DNA of 7,304 nt from Methanomethylovorans sp. PtaU1.Bin073 (lineage in GTDB: Archaea > Halobacteriota > Methanosarcinia > Methanosarcinales > Methanosarcinaceae). The notes under the pieces were generated by a model. The model ran no database searches and had not been told where the DNA came from. It saw nothing but the letters and a program-made list of their open reading frames with translations. This document shows, in pieces, positions 1 through 5,203 of this stretch (position 1 is the first letter of the stretch; the number at the start of each line of letters is the position of its first letter). The position numbers and the translations under genes are program-made. The stretch spans positions 1 to 7,304 of the forward strand of contig MVQW01000007.1 of the NCBI GenBank assembly GCA_002067265.1, given 5' to 3'.

Positions 1-146
1 ATCTCCAGAGGCAAAGTCTCCAAAAAAGATCATGATTTCTGCTAAAGGAATCGTTTCAAAAGCTCGGTCATTGATACACAAGTAAATTACAGAAAAAGTT
101 GAAAGGCAGAGATGTAGAACTATTTATGAGTTATACATATTCTGAT

Positions 147-884
147 CTACTCTTTTTTTCCATACTTGGCTTTCATTTCAGCCTGCTTGCCACAACTTTT
201 TTTGCCTTCAGGGCATACTCCGTGTACACAATGTGGTCCTGCATAGGAAAATATGATAGGGGCTACTTTTTTAACTTCATCGAGCATGGCATCGGCAACT
301 GCCCTGAACTCCCACTGGGCACGGTTGCAAAGGCGATATGAAAACACATGCAAAAGCTCACGGGCGTTGAATGTAACAATCATCTTTGTCTCGGCTGCAT
401 TTGGCAGTACAAAACGAGCGTCCTCGTTAGATGACTCGCCTTTGTTCCCAAGGGCTTCGACCCATTGATTGTACCATATCTGCATGGTACGCATCTGCTC
501 GTCGTATTTTCGAACAGCCTCCTCGCCTAACGCTTCAATTTGCGGTGGAAGGATATACGCAAATGTTCCTGTGCCATCGCCGATAGCCTTTGTGTAACGC
601 TGGCTCTTGACTGAAAAACTGGCGATCCTGTGCCTTGTTATCTGGGCAAGGAATGCTCTTGAAACACCTTCGATTCCAAAAGTGAAACTGATATGTTCAA
701 TTGGAGACATGTGGCCCATGGCAACCAGACCATTGATGAAATTGGACTGGTCATTTGATTCTATTTTTTCGAGCAGTTCTCCTATATTTGCATTCGAGTA
801 ACAGAGTTTAGCCGCCATGGCTACGACATTTTCCGGATTAGGCGTGTGTTCCAGAAGACGAACTTTTACGTTTGTTCTACCCAT
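147..884 (-). CDS. thyX: Flavin-dependent thymidylate synthase ThyX
   Basis: ThyX makes dTMP from dUMP, using a methylene-pterin carbon donor and FAD as hydride carrier; it acts in the cytoplasm as a homotetramer. The 245-residue product carries the family signature RHRxxSFSxxSQR at residues 84-96 (RHR 84-86, S94, Q95, R96). It also has the conserved EDARFVLPN block at 154-162 and the RLCNRAQWE block at 184-192. The C-terminal tail has Cys219, Cys224 and Cys231 in a CVHGVCPEGKKSC arrangement and ends in a basic stretch. The pterin cofactor in a methanogen is probably a tetrahydromethanopterin/sarcinapterin type; that is inference. The ATG at 884 is preceded by AGGGG at 894-898, 9 nt away, supporting this start. 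The stop is TAG at 147-149. It appears to be transcribed alone, since 277 bp separate it from the gene upstream on the same strand. Confidence 0.97.
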   Translation of the reverse strand: MGRTNVKVRLLEHTPNPENVVAMAAKLCYSNANIGELLEKIESNDQSNFINGLVAMGHMSPIEHISFTFGIEGVSRAFLAQITRHRIASFSVKSQRYTKAIGDGTGTFAYILPPQIEALGEEAVRKYDEQMRTMQIWYNQWVEALGNKGESSNEDARFVLPNAAETKMIVTFNARELLHVFSYRLCNRAQWEFRAVADAMLDEVKKVAPIIFSYAGPHCVHGVCPEGKKSCGKQAEMKAKYGKKE

Positions 885-900
885 TATTGTGATCCCCTTT

Positions 901-920
901 TTATGATATTGCTTTCATAA
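901..920 (-). promoter_or_regulatory. Small inverted repeat in the thyX leader
   Basis: TTATGA (901-906) and TCATAA (915-920) are perfect 6-bp inverted arms with an 8-nt spacer. On the minus strand they would form a weak hairpin just before the AGGGG Shine-Dalgarno site of thyX (894-898). If transcription starts about 27 nt downstream of the TATA-like box, the hairpin lies in the 5' leader. Its AT-rich stem makes a regulatory role uncertain. Confidence 0.35.
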
Positions 921-940
921 GAATGAACTAGAACCATCTT

Positions 941-981
941 AAACGTGTTTCTTTATATGAATGACCCTGAGAAACGTGTTT
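941..981 (-). promoter_or_regulatory. thyX promoter: TATA-like box between two AAACGTGTTT repeats
   Basis: On the minus strand CATATAAAG (959-951) is a good archaeal TATA box. A start about 27 nt downstream (near 928) would give a leader of about 44 nt before the thyX ATG. The 10-mer AAACGTGTTT occurs twice in direct orientation on the plus strand, at 941-950 and 972-981. The two copies lie on either side of the TATA box and 31 bp apart, about three helical turns. Each is nearly palindromic (AAAC..GTTT). This geometry suits an operator pair for a dimeric regulator that blocks TBP/TFB, but the regulator is unknown. Confidence 0.5.
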
Positions 982-1057
982 GTATCTATCCTTACCAAAT
1001 AGGATATCTAGCTTTTGAAGACTGATGATTACTAGCAAGGCAGATGATTCAATTCCC

Positions 1058-1143
1058 TTTGTAGAAAGGGATATTCGGACTCAGTCTAAAAATTGTAGAA
1101 ATTGAAGCAATAAGATGGACTGAATATTTAGGATTTCTACAAA
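1058..1143. repeat. Imperfect inverted repeat downstream of the GyrI-like gene
   Basis: Nested complementary segments span 86 bp: TTTGTAGAAA (1058-1067) with TTTCTACAAA (1134-1143), ATATTC (1071-1076) with GAATAT (1122-1127), and AGTC (1083-1086) with GACT (1118-1121). That is 20 paired positions, interrupted by small internal loops of 3-6 nt, with about 30 nt at the tip. A further TTGTAGAAAT (1093-1102) inside the loop is a third copy of the arm and could pair with 1133-1142 instead. It lies 18 bp past the stop of the GyrI-like gene, so it could be a 3' structure of that transcript or a small degraded inverted-repeat element. No coding sequence is seen across 885-1161. Confidence 0.45.
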
Positions 1144-1161
1144 ATCAGAAAGTATATTACC

Positions 1162-1635
1162 TTATTCAACAGGCATCACTATGCGTGTCAGTAGCTCACT
1201 TTCCGGCACTTCCATCGGAGAGTTGTAATAATACTCGTAAGAAATGCCCTTTGCTTTATACCCATTTACTTCTATCCAGTTTGCCATGTCAGCATAGGGT
1301 TTTTCCATACCCATGTAGGGACCTTTGTACATTATAGATACGTATTTTCCTGCCGGTATCTCTGATTTGTTGATCTCATCATTACCTTCCAGTGGTTCCA
1401 TAACTGGAAAACCAATTTCCAGATCAAGATCTTGCATTTCCAGATTATAGTAGGCAACAAAGGGTACTCCTGCAGGCTGTTTGCCAATCTGGGACATGTA
1501 TTGCATGATCTTGCCATAGCTTTCAGCAATTAAACGAGGAAGATCTTGAACCGCTGCTCTTGTCCTGATCGATAAAACCGGTTGTGTTTGTTCTTCTCGC
1601 ATCTCAATTCCACTATTCATATTCAACTCTCCCAT
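1162..1635 (-). CDS. Stand-alone GyrI-like / AraC effector-binding domain protein
   Basis: The product (157 residues from 1635, or 152 from the ATG at 1620) is essentially one effector-binding domain of the GyrI-like/AraC_E_bind fold. It shows the two-repeat pattern, with VPFVAYYN near 57-64 and the second-half motif PAGKYVSIMYKGPY at 94-107. The family's ligand-pocket acidic residue is probably Glu134 in YEYYYNSP. No helix-turn-helix precedes the domain, so it is not a complete AraC/MerR regulator. Stand-alone members bind small, often cationic or aromatic, ligands or act on other proteins; the ligand here is unknown. I prefer the start at 1620: GGAGAG at 1632-1627 is a Shine-Dalgarno match about 6-8 nt before it. 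The ATG at 1635 lies on top of that site and only 4 nt from an upstream inverted repeat. Confidence 0.85.
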   Translation of the reverse strand: MGELNMNSGIEMREEQTQPVLSIRTRAAVQDLPRLIAESYGKIMQYMSQIGKQPAGVPFVAYYNLEMQDLDLEIGFPVMEPLEGNDEINKSEIPAGKYVSIMYKGPYMGMEKPYADMANWIEVNGYKAKGISYEYYYNSPMEVPESELLTRIVMPVE

Positions 1636-1639
1636 TTTT

Positions 1640-1662
1640 GAGTGTAGAGTTATTGTACACTC
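1640..1662 (-). promoter_or_regulatory. 7-9-7 inverted repeat at the GyrI-like gene promoter
   Basis: GAGTGTA (1640-1646) and TACACTC (1656-1662) are perfect inverted arms with a 9-nt spacer. On the minus strand a TATA-like TTATCTAT (1673-1666) lies just upstream, so the repeat would cover the expected transcription start near 1643. This is the position of an archaeal repressor operator. A hairpin at the very 5' end of the mRNA is the alternative. Confidence 0.5.
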
Positions 1663-1731
1663 CTAATAGATAATTGATGCTTTTACCTGATATTCATGCA
1701 AATATCGAAGTTCATAAAATTTACTCATATT

Positions 1732-1763
1732 AGGGTCCTTTAAAAGTTGATTTAAAGGAACCT
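1732..1763 (-). terminator. Stem-loop 3' of rsgA
   Basis: AGGGTCCTTTAAA (1732-1744) and TTTAAAGGAACCT (1751-1763) form a 13-bp stem with one mismatch and a 6-nt loop. It begins 9 nt after the rsgA stop codon (TAA, 1775-1773). Its position in the gap between rsgA and the next minus-strand gene fits a 3'-end or terminator hairpin. No long U tract follows directly on the minus strand, only an ATTTT about 13 nt on, so RNA stabilisation is an alternative role. Confidence 0.6.
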
Positions 1764-1772
1764 CAGCTCTTA

Positions 1773-2873
1773 TTATAAGCTTTTTTCTTTATATTCCCTG
1801 AGTATTCTGGGACTGACTTGCATTCCTTTGTATTTTTTCTTTTCAAGTCTTTTCAGTCCTATTTCTGCCTTTTCTGACTGGAATGCAAGTTCTGCATTCA
1901 ATTTATGGTAACTATCCAGTCTTTCCTTTGCAATACTTCCTTCCTGAACTGCTTTTTGAACTGCACACCCCGGTTCCTGATCATGTGTGCAGTCTTTGAA
2001 ACGACACTTTTCAGCTACTCTGGCAATATCAGAAAAAGCTTTTTCAAATCCATCATAACTATCCCCGAGCTGGATCTCCCGGATACCCGGATTATCAATA
2101 ATTACTCCTCCGTTTGGAAGCAGGAATAATTGCCTTACTGTGGTTGTATGTCTACCTTTTTCATCATCTTCCCGGATATCTTTGGTTTTCTGGACAGATT
2201 CATCAAATAATGCATTTATCAATGTGGATTTCCCAACACCGGATGATCCCACAAGTGCCACAGTTTTGCCTGGTGCAATATAAGTCTCAAGTTTATCCAG
2301 ACCTTCTTTTGAAAGGGCACTGATAGCAATAACAGGAACATCACCTGCAATATTTCTTATTTTATCAACAGCTTCAGCGGGTTTATCTGTAAGGTCTGCC
2401 TTATTCAGTAAAATTACCGGTTTTGCACCCGATGAATATACAACTGTGAGGTAGCGTTCAATTCTTCGCAGGTTAAGGTCTTTTCCTGTTGCTGTTACAA
2501 TAAAAATAGTATTTATATTTGCAGCAATTACCTGCTCTTCATTGTTGTCGCCTGCAGAGCCTCTTGAAAGACATGTTTTTCGGGGTAAGAGATTGACTAT
2601 TATATAAGAACTAATTTCTTCCTGTTTAAGCAAAACAACAAAATCGCCCACTACAGGTTGCTTACCGATTCGTAAAAGTGCACCGGATAATCCGGCTTTG
2701 ATGATGTTGCCTGAAATGAGAACTTCCCAGTTAGTTTTATGCCTTGACACAATCCTTCCCGCTATGTATGGATCTTTGTAGACAGAAAAGGCCGATTCAA
2801 GTTCTTCATCCCATCCCGGAATTATTGTCTTGTCAGCGAAGTAGGAATTTTTTGGAAGAGAATGCATGTCCAT
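1773..2873 (-). CDS. rsgA: Ribosome small subunit-dependent GTPase A (RsgA/YjeQ)
   Basis: RsgA is a circularly permuted GTPase that in bacteria checks late 30S maturation; members in methanogens are usually explained by transfer from bacteria. The 366-residue protein shows the full layout: an N-terminal OB-fold region (about 38-100, with AGRIVSRHK at 38-46), then G4 NKADL (157-161), G5 SA (185-186), G1 GSSGVGKST (209-217), the G2 threonines at 243-245, and G3 DNPG (260-263). The order G4-G5-G1-G2-G3 is diagnostic of the permuted family. G3 reads DNPG rather than the usual DTPG. A zinc site follows: Cys290, Cys295, His297 and Cys303. The basic C-terminal helix ends at 366. No Shine-Dalgarno site is well placed, and a TATA-like box sits about 27 nt before the ATG, suggesting a leaderless mRNA. 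The ATG at 2867 is a possible alternative start. Confidence 0.95.
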   Translation of the reverse strand: MDMHSLPKNSYFADKTIIPGWDEELESAFSVYKDPYIAGRIVSRHKTNWEVLISGNIIKAGLSGALLRIGKQPVVGDFVVLLKQEEISSYIIVNLLPRKTCLSRGSAGDNNEEQVIAANINTIFIVTATGKDLNLRRIERYLTVVYSSGAKPVILLNKADLTDKPAEAVDKIRNIAGDVPVIAISALSKEGLDKLETYIAPGKTVALVGSSGVGKSTLINALFDESVQKTKDIREDDEKGRHTTTVRQLFLLPNGGVIIDNPGIREIQLGDSYDGFEKAFSDIARVAEKCRFKDCTHDQEPGCAVQKAVQEGSIAKERLDSYHKLNAELAFQSEKAEIGLKRLEKKKYKGMQVSPRILREYKEKSL

Positions 2874-2896
2874 AAAGAATTCTGTTCCTGGCAGCC

Positions 2897-2943
2897 TTAA
2901 ATAATTTGTGGCAGATGATTTTAAAATCCAATTTGAGATCTGC
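2897..2943 (-). promoter_or_regulatory. rsgA promoter with upstream palindromes
   Basis: On the minus strand TTATTTAA (2904-2897) is a TATA-like box centred about 27 nt before the rsgA ATG. Just upstream, GATTTTAAAATC (2917-2928) is a perfect 12-bp palindrome, enclosed by a second inverted pair, GCAGAT (2911-2916) and ATCTGC (2938-2943). The palindromes could be an operator, or the AT-rich core could be chance. Confidence 0.4.
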
Positions 2944-2986
2944 CCTAAACCAAAAAAAAATTAATTTATTATCAGCATGTCCCTTT

Positions 2987-3097
2987 ATGGGAGAATCTGC
3001 AGTTTTTGAGATATTTGATGGCCCGCCTCGTCAGGGTCCGGGCAGTAATGAATGCACTAATCTGTACATGTTGTTGTCATGTTTCTGTGGGACATAG
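2987..3097 (+). pseudogene. N-terminal remnant of a class I SAM-dependent methyltransferase
   Basis: An ATG at 2987 opens a 36-codon frame beginning MGESAVFEIFDGPPRQGP and continuing GSNECT, ending at TAG 3095-3097. The FDxxPRQGPGSxExT motif is, from memory of the family, the characteristic N-terminus of a class I SAM-dependent methyltransferase group; there it is followed within about 15 residues by the SAM-binding motif ILDxGCGTG. Here only 4 residues follow before LLSCFCGT and a stop. That tail can be read as a damaged ILDVGCGT with the linker deleted, which is speculative. The GC-rich patch at 3016-3050 stands out against its AT-rich surroundings, supporting former coding DNA. The usual product has 200 or more residues, so this is a truncated relic. 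A TATA-like TTAATTTATT (2961-2970) precedes it. Confidence 0.55.
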
Positions 3098-3147
3098 ACT
3101 GATGTACATCTAATAATTCAGTAGTTCTCTGTTTCATTTCAATAATC

Positions 3148-3155
3148 TTATATTT
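3148..3155 (+). promoter_or_regulatory. TATA-like box for the membrane protein gene
   Basis: TTATATTT is centred about 27 nt before the ATG at 3179, the distance expected when transcription starts at or next to the start codon. The GAGG at 3175-3178 abuts the ATG directly and is too close to act as a Shine-Dalgarno site, which also favours a leaderless message. Confidence 0.5.
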
Positions 3156-3178
3156 CTTGGAACTGTCTATTTACGAGG

Positions 3179-4732
3179 ATGCTACTGGAAAATATTGGAG
3201 AAAATTTTGAGGGACCATCATGGTCAAATCGGATATTTTTCTATTTTTGTCTCTTTAGTTCCCTACTTATAATATTCCTGTTAGTATTCATCAGTTTCAC
3301 GGCAATAAATCCTGATTTTGCAATCCCGAATGGTCCACACTATAACACCACAGAATTAAGAAACATGGGCTTCTTCGACAACGAGCGCTACCTCATCAGC
3401 GCCCTTGTACAAAGCCTTGCAGCTACCATCGCCCTCGTCATAACCCTGAGCCTCGTAGCAGTGCAGCTTGCAGCCCAATCATATTCAGCAAGGGTCATTG
3501 ATGTTTACAAAAACAATCCTGACATGTGGATACTGCTCAGCATCTACATTGTTGTTATTTTCTACGGTCTTGGGCTGCTTAAGGTAATAGATATTGGTGT
3601 TGCAGGCATCAACATGGAATTTGCTATTTTTGCAGCTTATTCTCTGGGATTCTTTGCGTTTGTGTGTTTAGTTCCGTATATAGTGAAAACATTGGATTTA
3701 CTGAAGCCTTCGACTGTGATTACATTACTGGCAGAGGAGGTTACAAAAGAAAAATTGCTCAAGAGGTGGGAAAAAGAATGGGATGAAATTGCTGAAAACG
3801 ATCCTTTGCAGCCAATTATGGAGATAATAATCACATCTCTGGAAAGAAACGATAATGAAACAGCCAAAAATGGATTAGTATCAATAGTAAGTTCTACGAT
3901 TCCATATATTGAATCTTCTGAGTTATCTATATTGGAAAAGCAGCGAATAGCGATATTTACAGTTGAGTATATTATTGAAGTTGGTAAATATGCTATAAGA
4001 AAAGAGAATTGGGAGATAGCACGAGTTACATTAAGAAAATTGAACGACTTTGGAATAAAGACAATTGAATATGGATTCATTCTAGACGACTTAGTGAGAG
4101 AACTTAATACACAATCAAGTGACTTATCTGATTCTTACCCCTATTTCAGAGGAGGAATTGTTCACATTCTTGGACAATTCGTAATGAGATATATAGAACA
4201 AATTAACTTCGGAAAGATTGATGATAAAACAACACTTGAAACTATGATTAAAGTAGGAGAAGCATCGGGGAAGGAAGGATATGATAGTGATACCCATAGA
4301 TATATAGAGGAATTACTTTCAATATATTTGAAATCCACAAAAAATCATGAAGACATAGCTAAAATTGTAATCGCAGCTGCTCGTAGAATTGAAGCCACAG
4401 CATTAAATAACAAACTTAAAAAAGCATCACAAAAAGGAGCAAATGTACTTGGTGATATGGCATTGAAGGAGTTGGAAAAAAGTAAACAAGAAGAAACCTT
4501 CCAGATAATTGACTTTCTTGCAGAAATGGAAAAAAGAACAGACGATGAAATATTGGAAAATACAAAATATGAGATAATAGAATCAATTGTAAAAGTGGGA
4601 TTAAAGGCAAAACAAAGCGATTTCCAAGATGTACGATTGAAATGTATTGCACAGCTGAATAATATTGGAAATCGAGCAGCAGATATTAATTTTAAAAAGA
4701 AAATCAATGATTGGATAAAGAAGTTAAACTAA
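3179..4732 (+). CDS. Four-helix membrane protein with cytosolic helical domain (DUF2254-like N-terminus)
   Basis: The function is unknown. The 517-residue protein has four hydrophobic segments at about 19-42, 72-98, 117-134 and 148-169, with a polar loop at 43-71 between the first two. The motif LVAVQLAAQSYSARV (92-106) resembles the LVALQLAsxqySPR signature of DUF2254 membrane proteins; the match is from memory and covers only this part. Residues 170-517 are charged, Lys/Glu-rich and predicted helical, with no signal or catalytic motif I recognise; they look like a cytosolic helical-repeat scaffold. Base composition shifts inside the gene: about 56% GC over 3361-3480 (helix 2), but only about 28-33% in stretches of the 3' part. 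It stands alone on the plus strand, divergent from rsgA. The only other upstream ATG-type option, Met63, would remove helix 1, so 3179 is preferred. Confidence 0.8.
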   Translation: MLLENIGENFEGPSWSNRIFFYFCLFSSLLIIFLLVFISFTAINPDFAIPNGPHYNTTELRNMGFFDNERYLISALVQSLAATIALVITLSLVAVQLAAQSYSARVIDVYKNNPDMWILLSIYIVVIFYGLGLLKVIDIGVAGINMEFAIFAAYSLGFFAFVCLVPYIVKTLDLLKPSTVITLLAEEVTKEKLLKRWEKEWDEIAENDPLQPIMEIIITSLERNDNETAKNGLVSIVSSTIPYIESSELSILEKQRIAIFTVEYIIEVGKYAIRKENWEIARVTLRKLNDFGIKTIEYGFILDDLVRELNTQSSDLSDSYPYFRGGIVHILGQFVMRYIEQINFGKIDDKTTLETMIKVGEASGKEGYDSDTHRYIEELLSIYLKSTKNHEDIAKIVIAAARRIEATALNNKLKKASQKGANVLGDMALKELEKSKQEETFQIIDFLAEMEKRTDDEILENTKYEIIESIVKVGLKAKQSDFQDVRLKCIAQLNNIGNRAADINFKKKINDWIKKLN

Positions 4733-4774
4733 AAACTTGGAACTGATAGACAAAAAATCAATATCATCTAACTA

Positions 4775-4795
4775 ATTTGGTCTACTAGGTCAAAT
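4775..4795 (+). promoter_or_regulatory. Degenerate copy of the ATPase operator in the relic unit
   Basis: ATTTGGTCT-ACT-AGGTCAAAT keeps the 9-3-9 layout of the intact palindrome at 5119-5139, with 7 of 9 arm positions still complementary. It no longer has an ATPase gene to control. Confidence 0.55.
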
Positions 4796-4828
4796 AGGAA
4801 AAAATCCAATCTTTAGTGGTGACACAAA

Positions 4829-4883
4829 GATGAATTGCAGAAAATGATTGTCAAACCCATCTGGAAATGGCTGCTTCAAAAAA
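4829..4883 (+). pseudogene. 3' end of a deleted DUF4143 ATPase copy
   Basis: In frame this reads DELQKMIVKPIWKWLLQK, matching the C-terminus of the intact ATPase (IEGKKIFVKPIWKWLLQK). Only about 18 codons survive. The TAG stop of the intact gene corresponds to AAG here, so the frame runs on through the hairpin. Several substitutions are conservative (M/I, I/F, and silent changes in V), so the donor copy may have been a related ATPase rather than an identical one. The rest of the gene is absent. Confidence 0.85.
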
Positions 4884-4905
4884 AGAGGTGTAAGTATTCA
4901 CCTCT
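4884..4905. terminator. Hairpin between the relic ATPase and flpA tails
   Basis: AGAGGTG (4884-4890) and CACCTCT (4899-4905) form a perfect 7-bp stem with an 8-nt loop. The stem is identical to that at 6462-6479 while the loop differs in length and sequence. A T-rich stretch (CTTTTTT, 4911-4917) follows on the plus strand. The arrangement suggests a two-way terminator between convergent genes. Confidence 0.6.
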
Positions 4906-4924
4906 TCAATCTTTTTTACTGCCT

Positions 4925-5059
4925 TTATTCCTCGTCTTCATCCACAACCATCCGCGCCACCCCACCCAGATGGTCCTCGTGGAATGGATCAAGTTCTTTG
5001 CGTTGCAGCACTCCGAACTCTACTCCAAAATCACTTTCCAGCTTTTTAACTCCTTCTAA
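4925..5059 (-). pseudogene. flpA: Displaced 3' fragment of flpA
   Basis: Read on the minus strand from 5059, about 45 codons match the FlpA C-terminus. The remnant has KKLESDFGVEFGVLQRKEL, then DPFHEDHLGGVARMVVDEDEE and TAA (4927-4925). The intact gene has KKLESDFDVEFEVLQRKEL, then DPFHEDHLGVLARIFVDEEEED. Nucleotide identity is about 83% by hand alignment. There is no frameshift or internal stop, one codon is missing near the end, and roughly half of the differences are silent (for example AGT/AGC, GAT/GAC, CTT/CTC, CCA/CCC). A TAA at 5068-5066 lies just upstream in the same frame and no start is present, so it is not expressed as a protein. Homology fades at about 5057-5060. Confidence 0.9.
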
Positions 5060-5118
5060 GAGACATTATTTTCAGCCTTATAACTACAAACCACAGAAAA
5101 ATCAACATCATTCAATTA

Positions 5119-5139
5119 ATTTGGTTTGCTAAACCAAAT
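5119..5139 (+). promoter_or_regulatory. Perfect 9-3-9 palindrome, candidate ATPase operator 1
   Basis: ATTTGGTTT (5119-5127), GCT, AAACCAAAT (5131-5139) is a perfect inverted repeat 65 bp before the ATPase start. A closely related site follows with centres 33 bp apart, close to three helical turns, so both would face the same side of the DNA. A degenerate relative is at 4775-4795. Confidence 0.65.
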
Positions 5140-5151
5140 AAACTACTTATT

Positions 5152-5181
5152 ATTTAGTCTATTAAACCAAATACATATAAA
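5152..5181 (+). promoter_or_regulatory. Operator 2 abutting the ATPase BRE/TATA
   Basis: ATTTAGTCT (5152-5160), ATT, AAACCAAAT (5164-5172) repeats the operator layout with 7 of 9 arm positions paired and a right arm identical to operator 1. It runs directly into a TATA-like CATATAAA (5174-5181), centred about 27 nt before the ATG at 5204; ACCAAA within it could serve as the BRE. A bound protein here would compete with TBP/TFB. No Shine-Dalgarno match precedes 5204, so a leaderless transcript is likely. Confidence 0.6.
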
Positions 5182-5203
5182 CAAAGAACAACCAATATGG
5201 AAT

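Larger units (their letters stand above)
4753..5059. repeat. Gutted upstream duplicate of the ATPase/flpA-tail unit
   Basis: This segment matches the two flanks of the downstream ATPase gene but lacks its body. Its left part (4753-4797) aligns without gaps to 5097-5141: 35 of 45 positions are identical and all 10 differences are transitions. Its right part (4829-5059) aligns to 6407-6637, taking in the ATPase 3' end, the hairpin and the flpA 3' end, with a perfect 30-bp block at 4853-4882 versus 6431-6460. Between them, 4798-4828 is poorly alignable, with only TTTAGT (4812-4817) possibly matching the second operator (5153-5158). About 1.2 kb is therefore missing relative to the full copy. The whole non-genic stretch 4733-5203 consists of this relic plus the ATPase promoter. 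Confidence 0.85.

Noticed and set aside
1..123. A minus-strand frame open to the left edge (stop at 126-124), including a short run MIFFGDFASGD from an ATG at 33.
   Set aside because: Only about 41 codons are visible, with no clear start, ribosome site or recognisable motif; it cannot be told from chance.
2945..2954. CTAAACCAAA, identical to a half-site of the ATPase operator.
   Set aside because: The matching left arm is not present at the right spacing and it follows an A-rich run; likely chance.
4345..4707. Minus-strand open frame inside the membrane protein gene.
   Set aside because: It is fully overlapped by the stronger plus-strand gene, and its Ser/Phe/Ile-rich translation is typical of the antisense of Lys/Glu-rich AT-rich coding DNA.
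4848..5132. Plus-strand frames across the relic region (94 and 74 codons).
   Set aside because: They read antisense to the flpA fragment and through the hairpin; low-complexity Ser/Pro-rich translation is a shadow of the duplicated DNA.
5126..5203. A 26-residue N-terminal extension of the ATPase from the ATG at 5126.
   Set aside because: The start lies inside the operator palindrome and upstream of the likely TATA box, and the extension reads through operator 2; 5204 fits the promoter and family start better.
4741..5203. A MITE or insertion-sequence derivative as the explanation of the gutted copy.
   Set aside because: No terminal inverted repeats, target-site duplication or transposase are visible, and the repeat includes part of flpA, which a transposon end would not.
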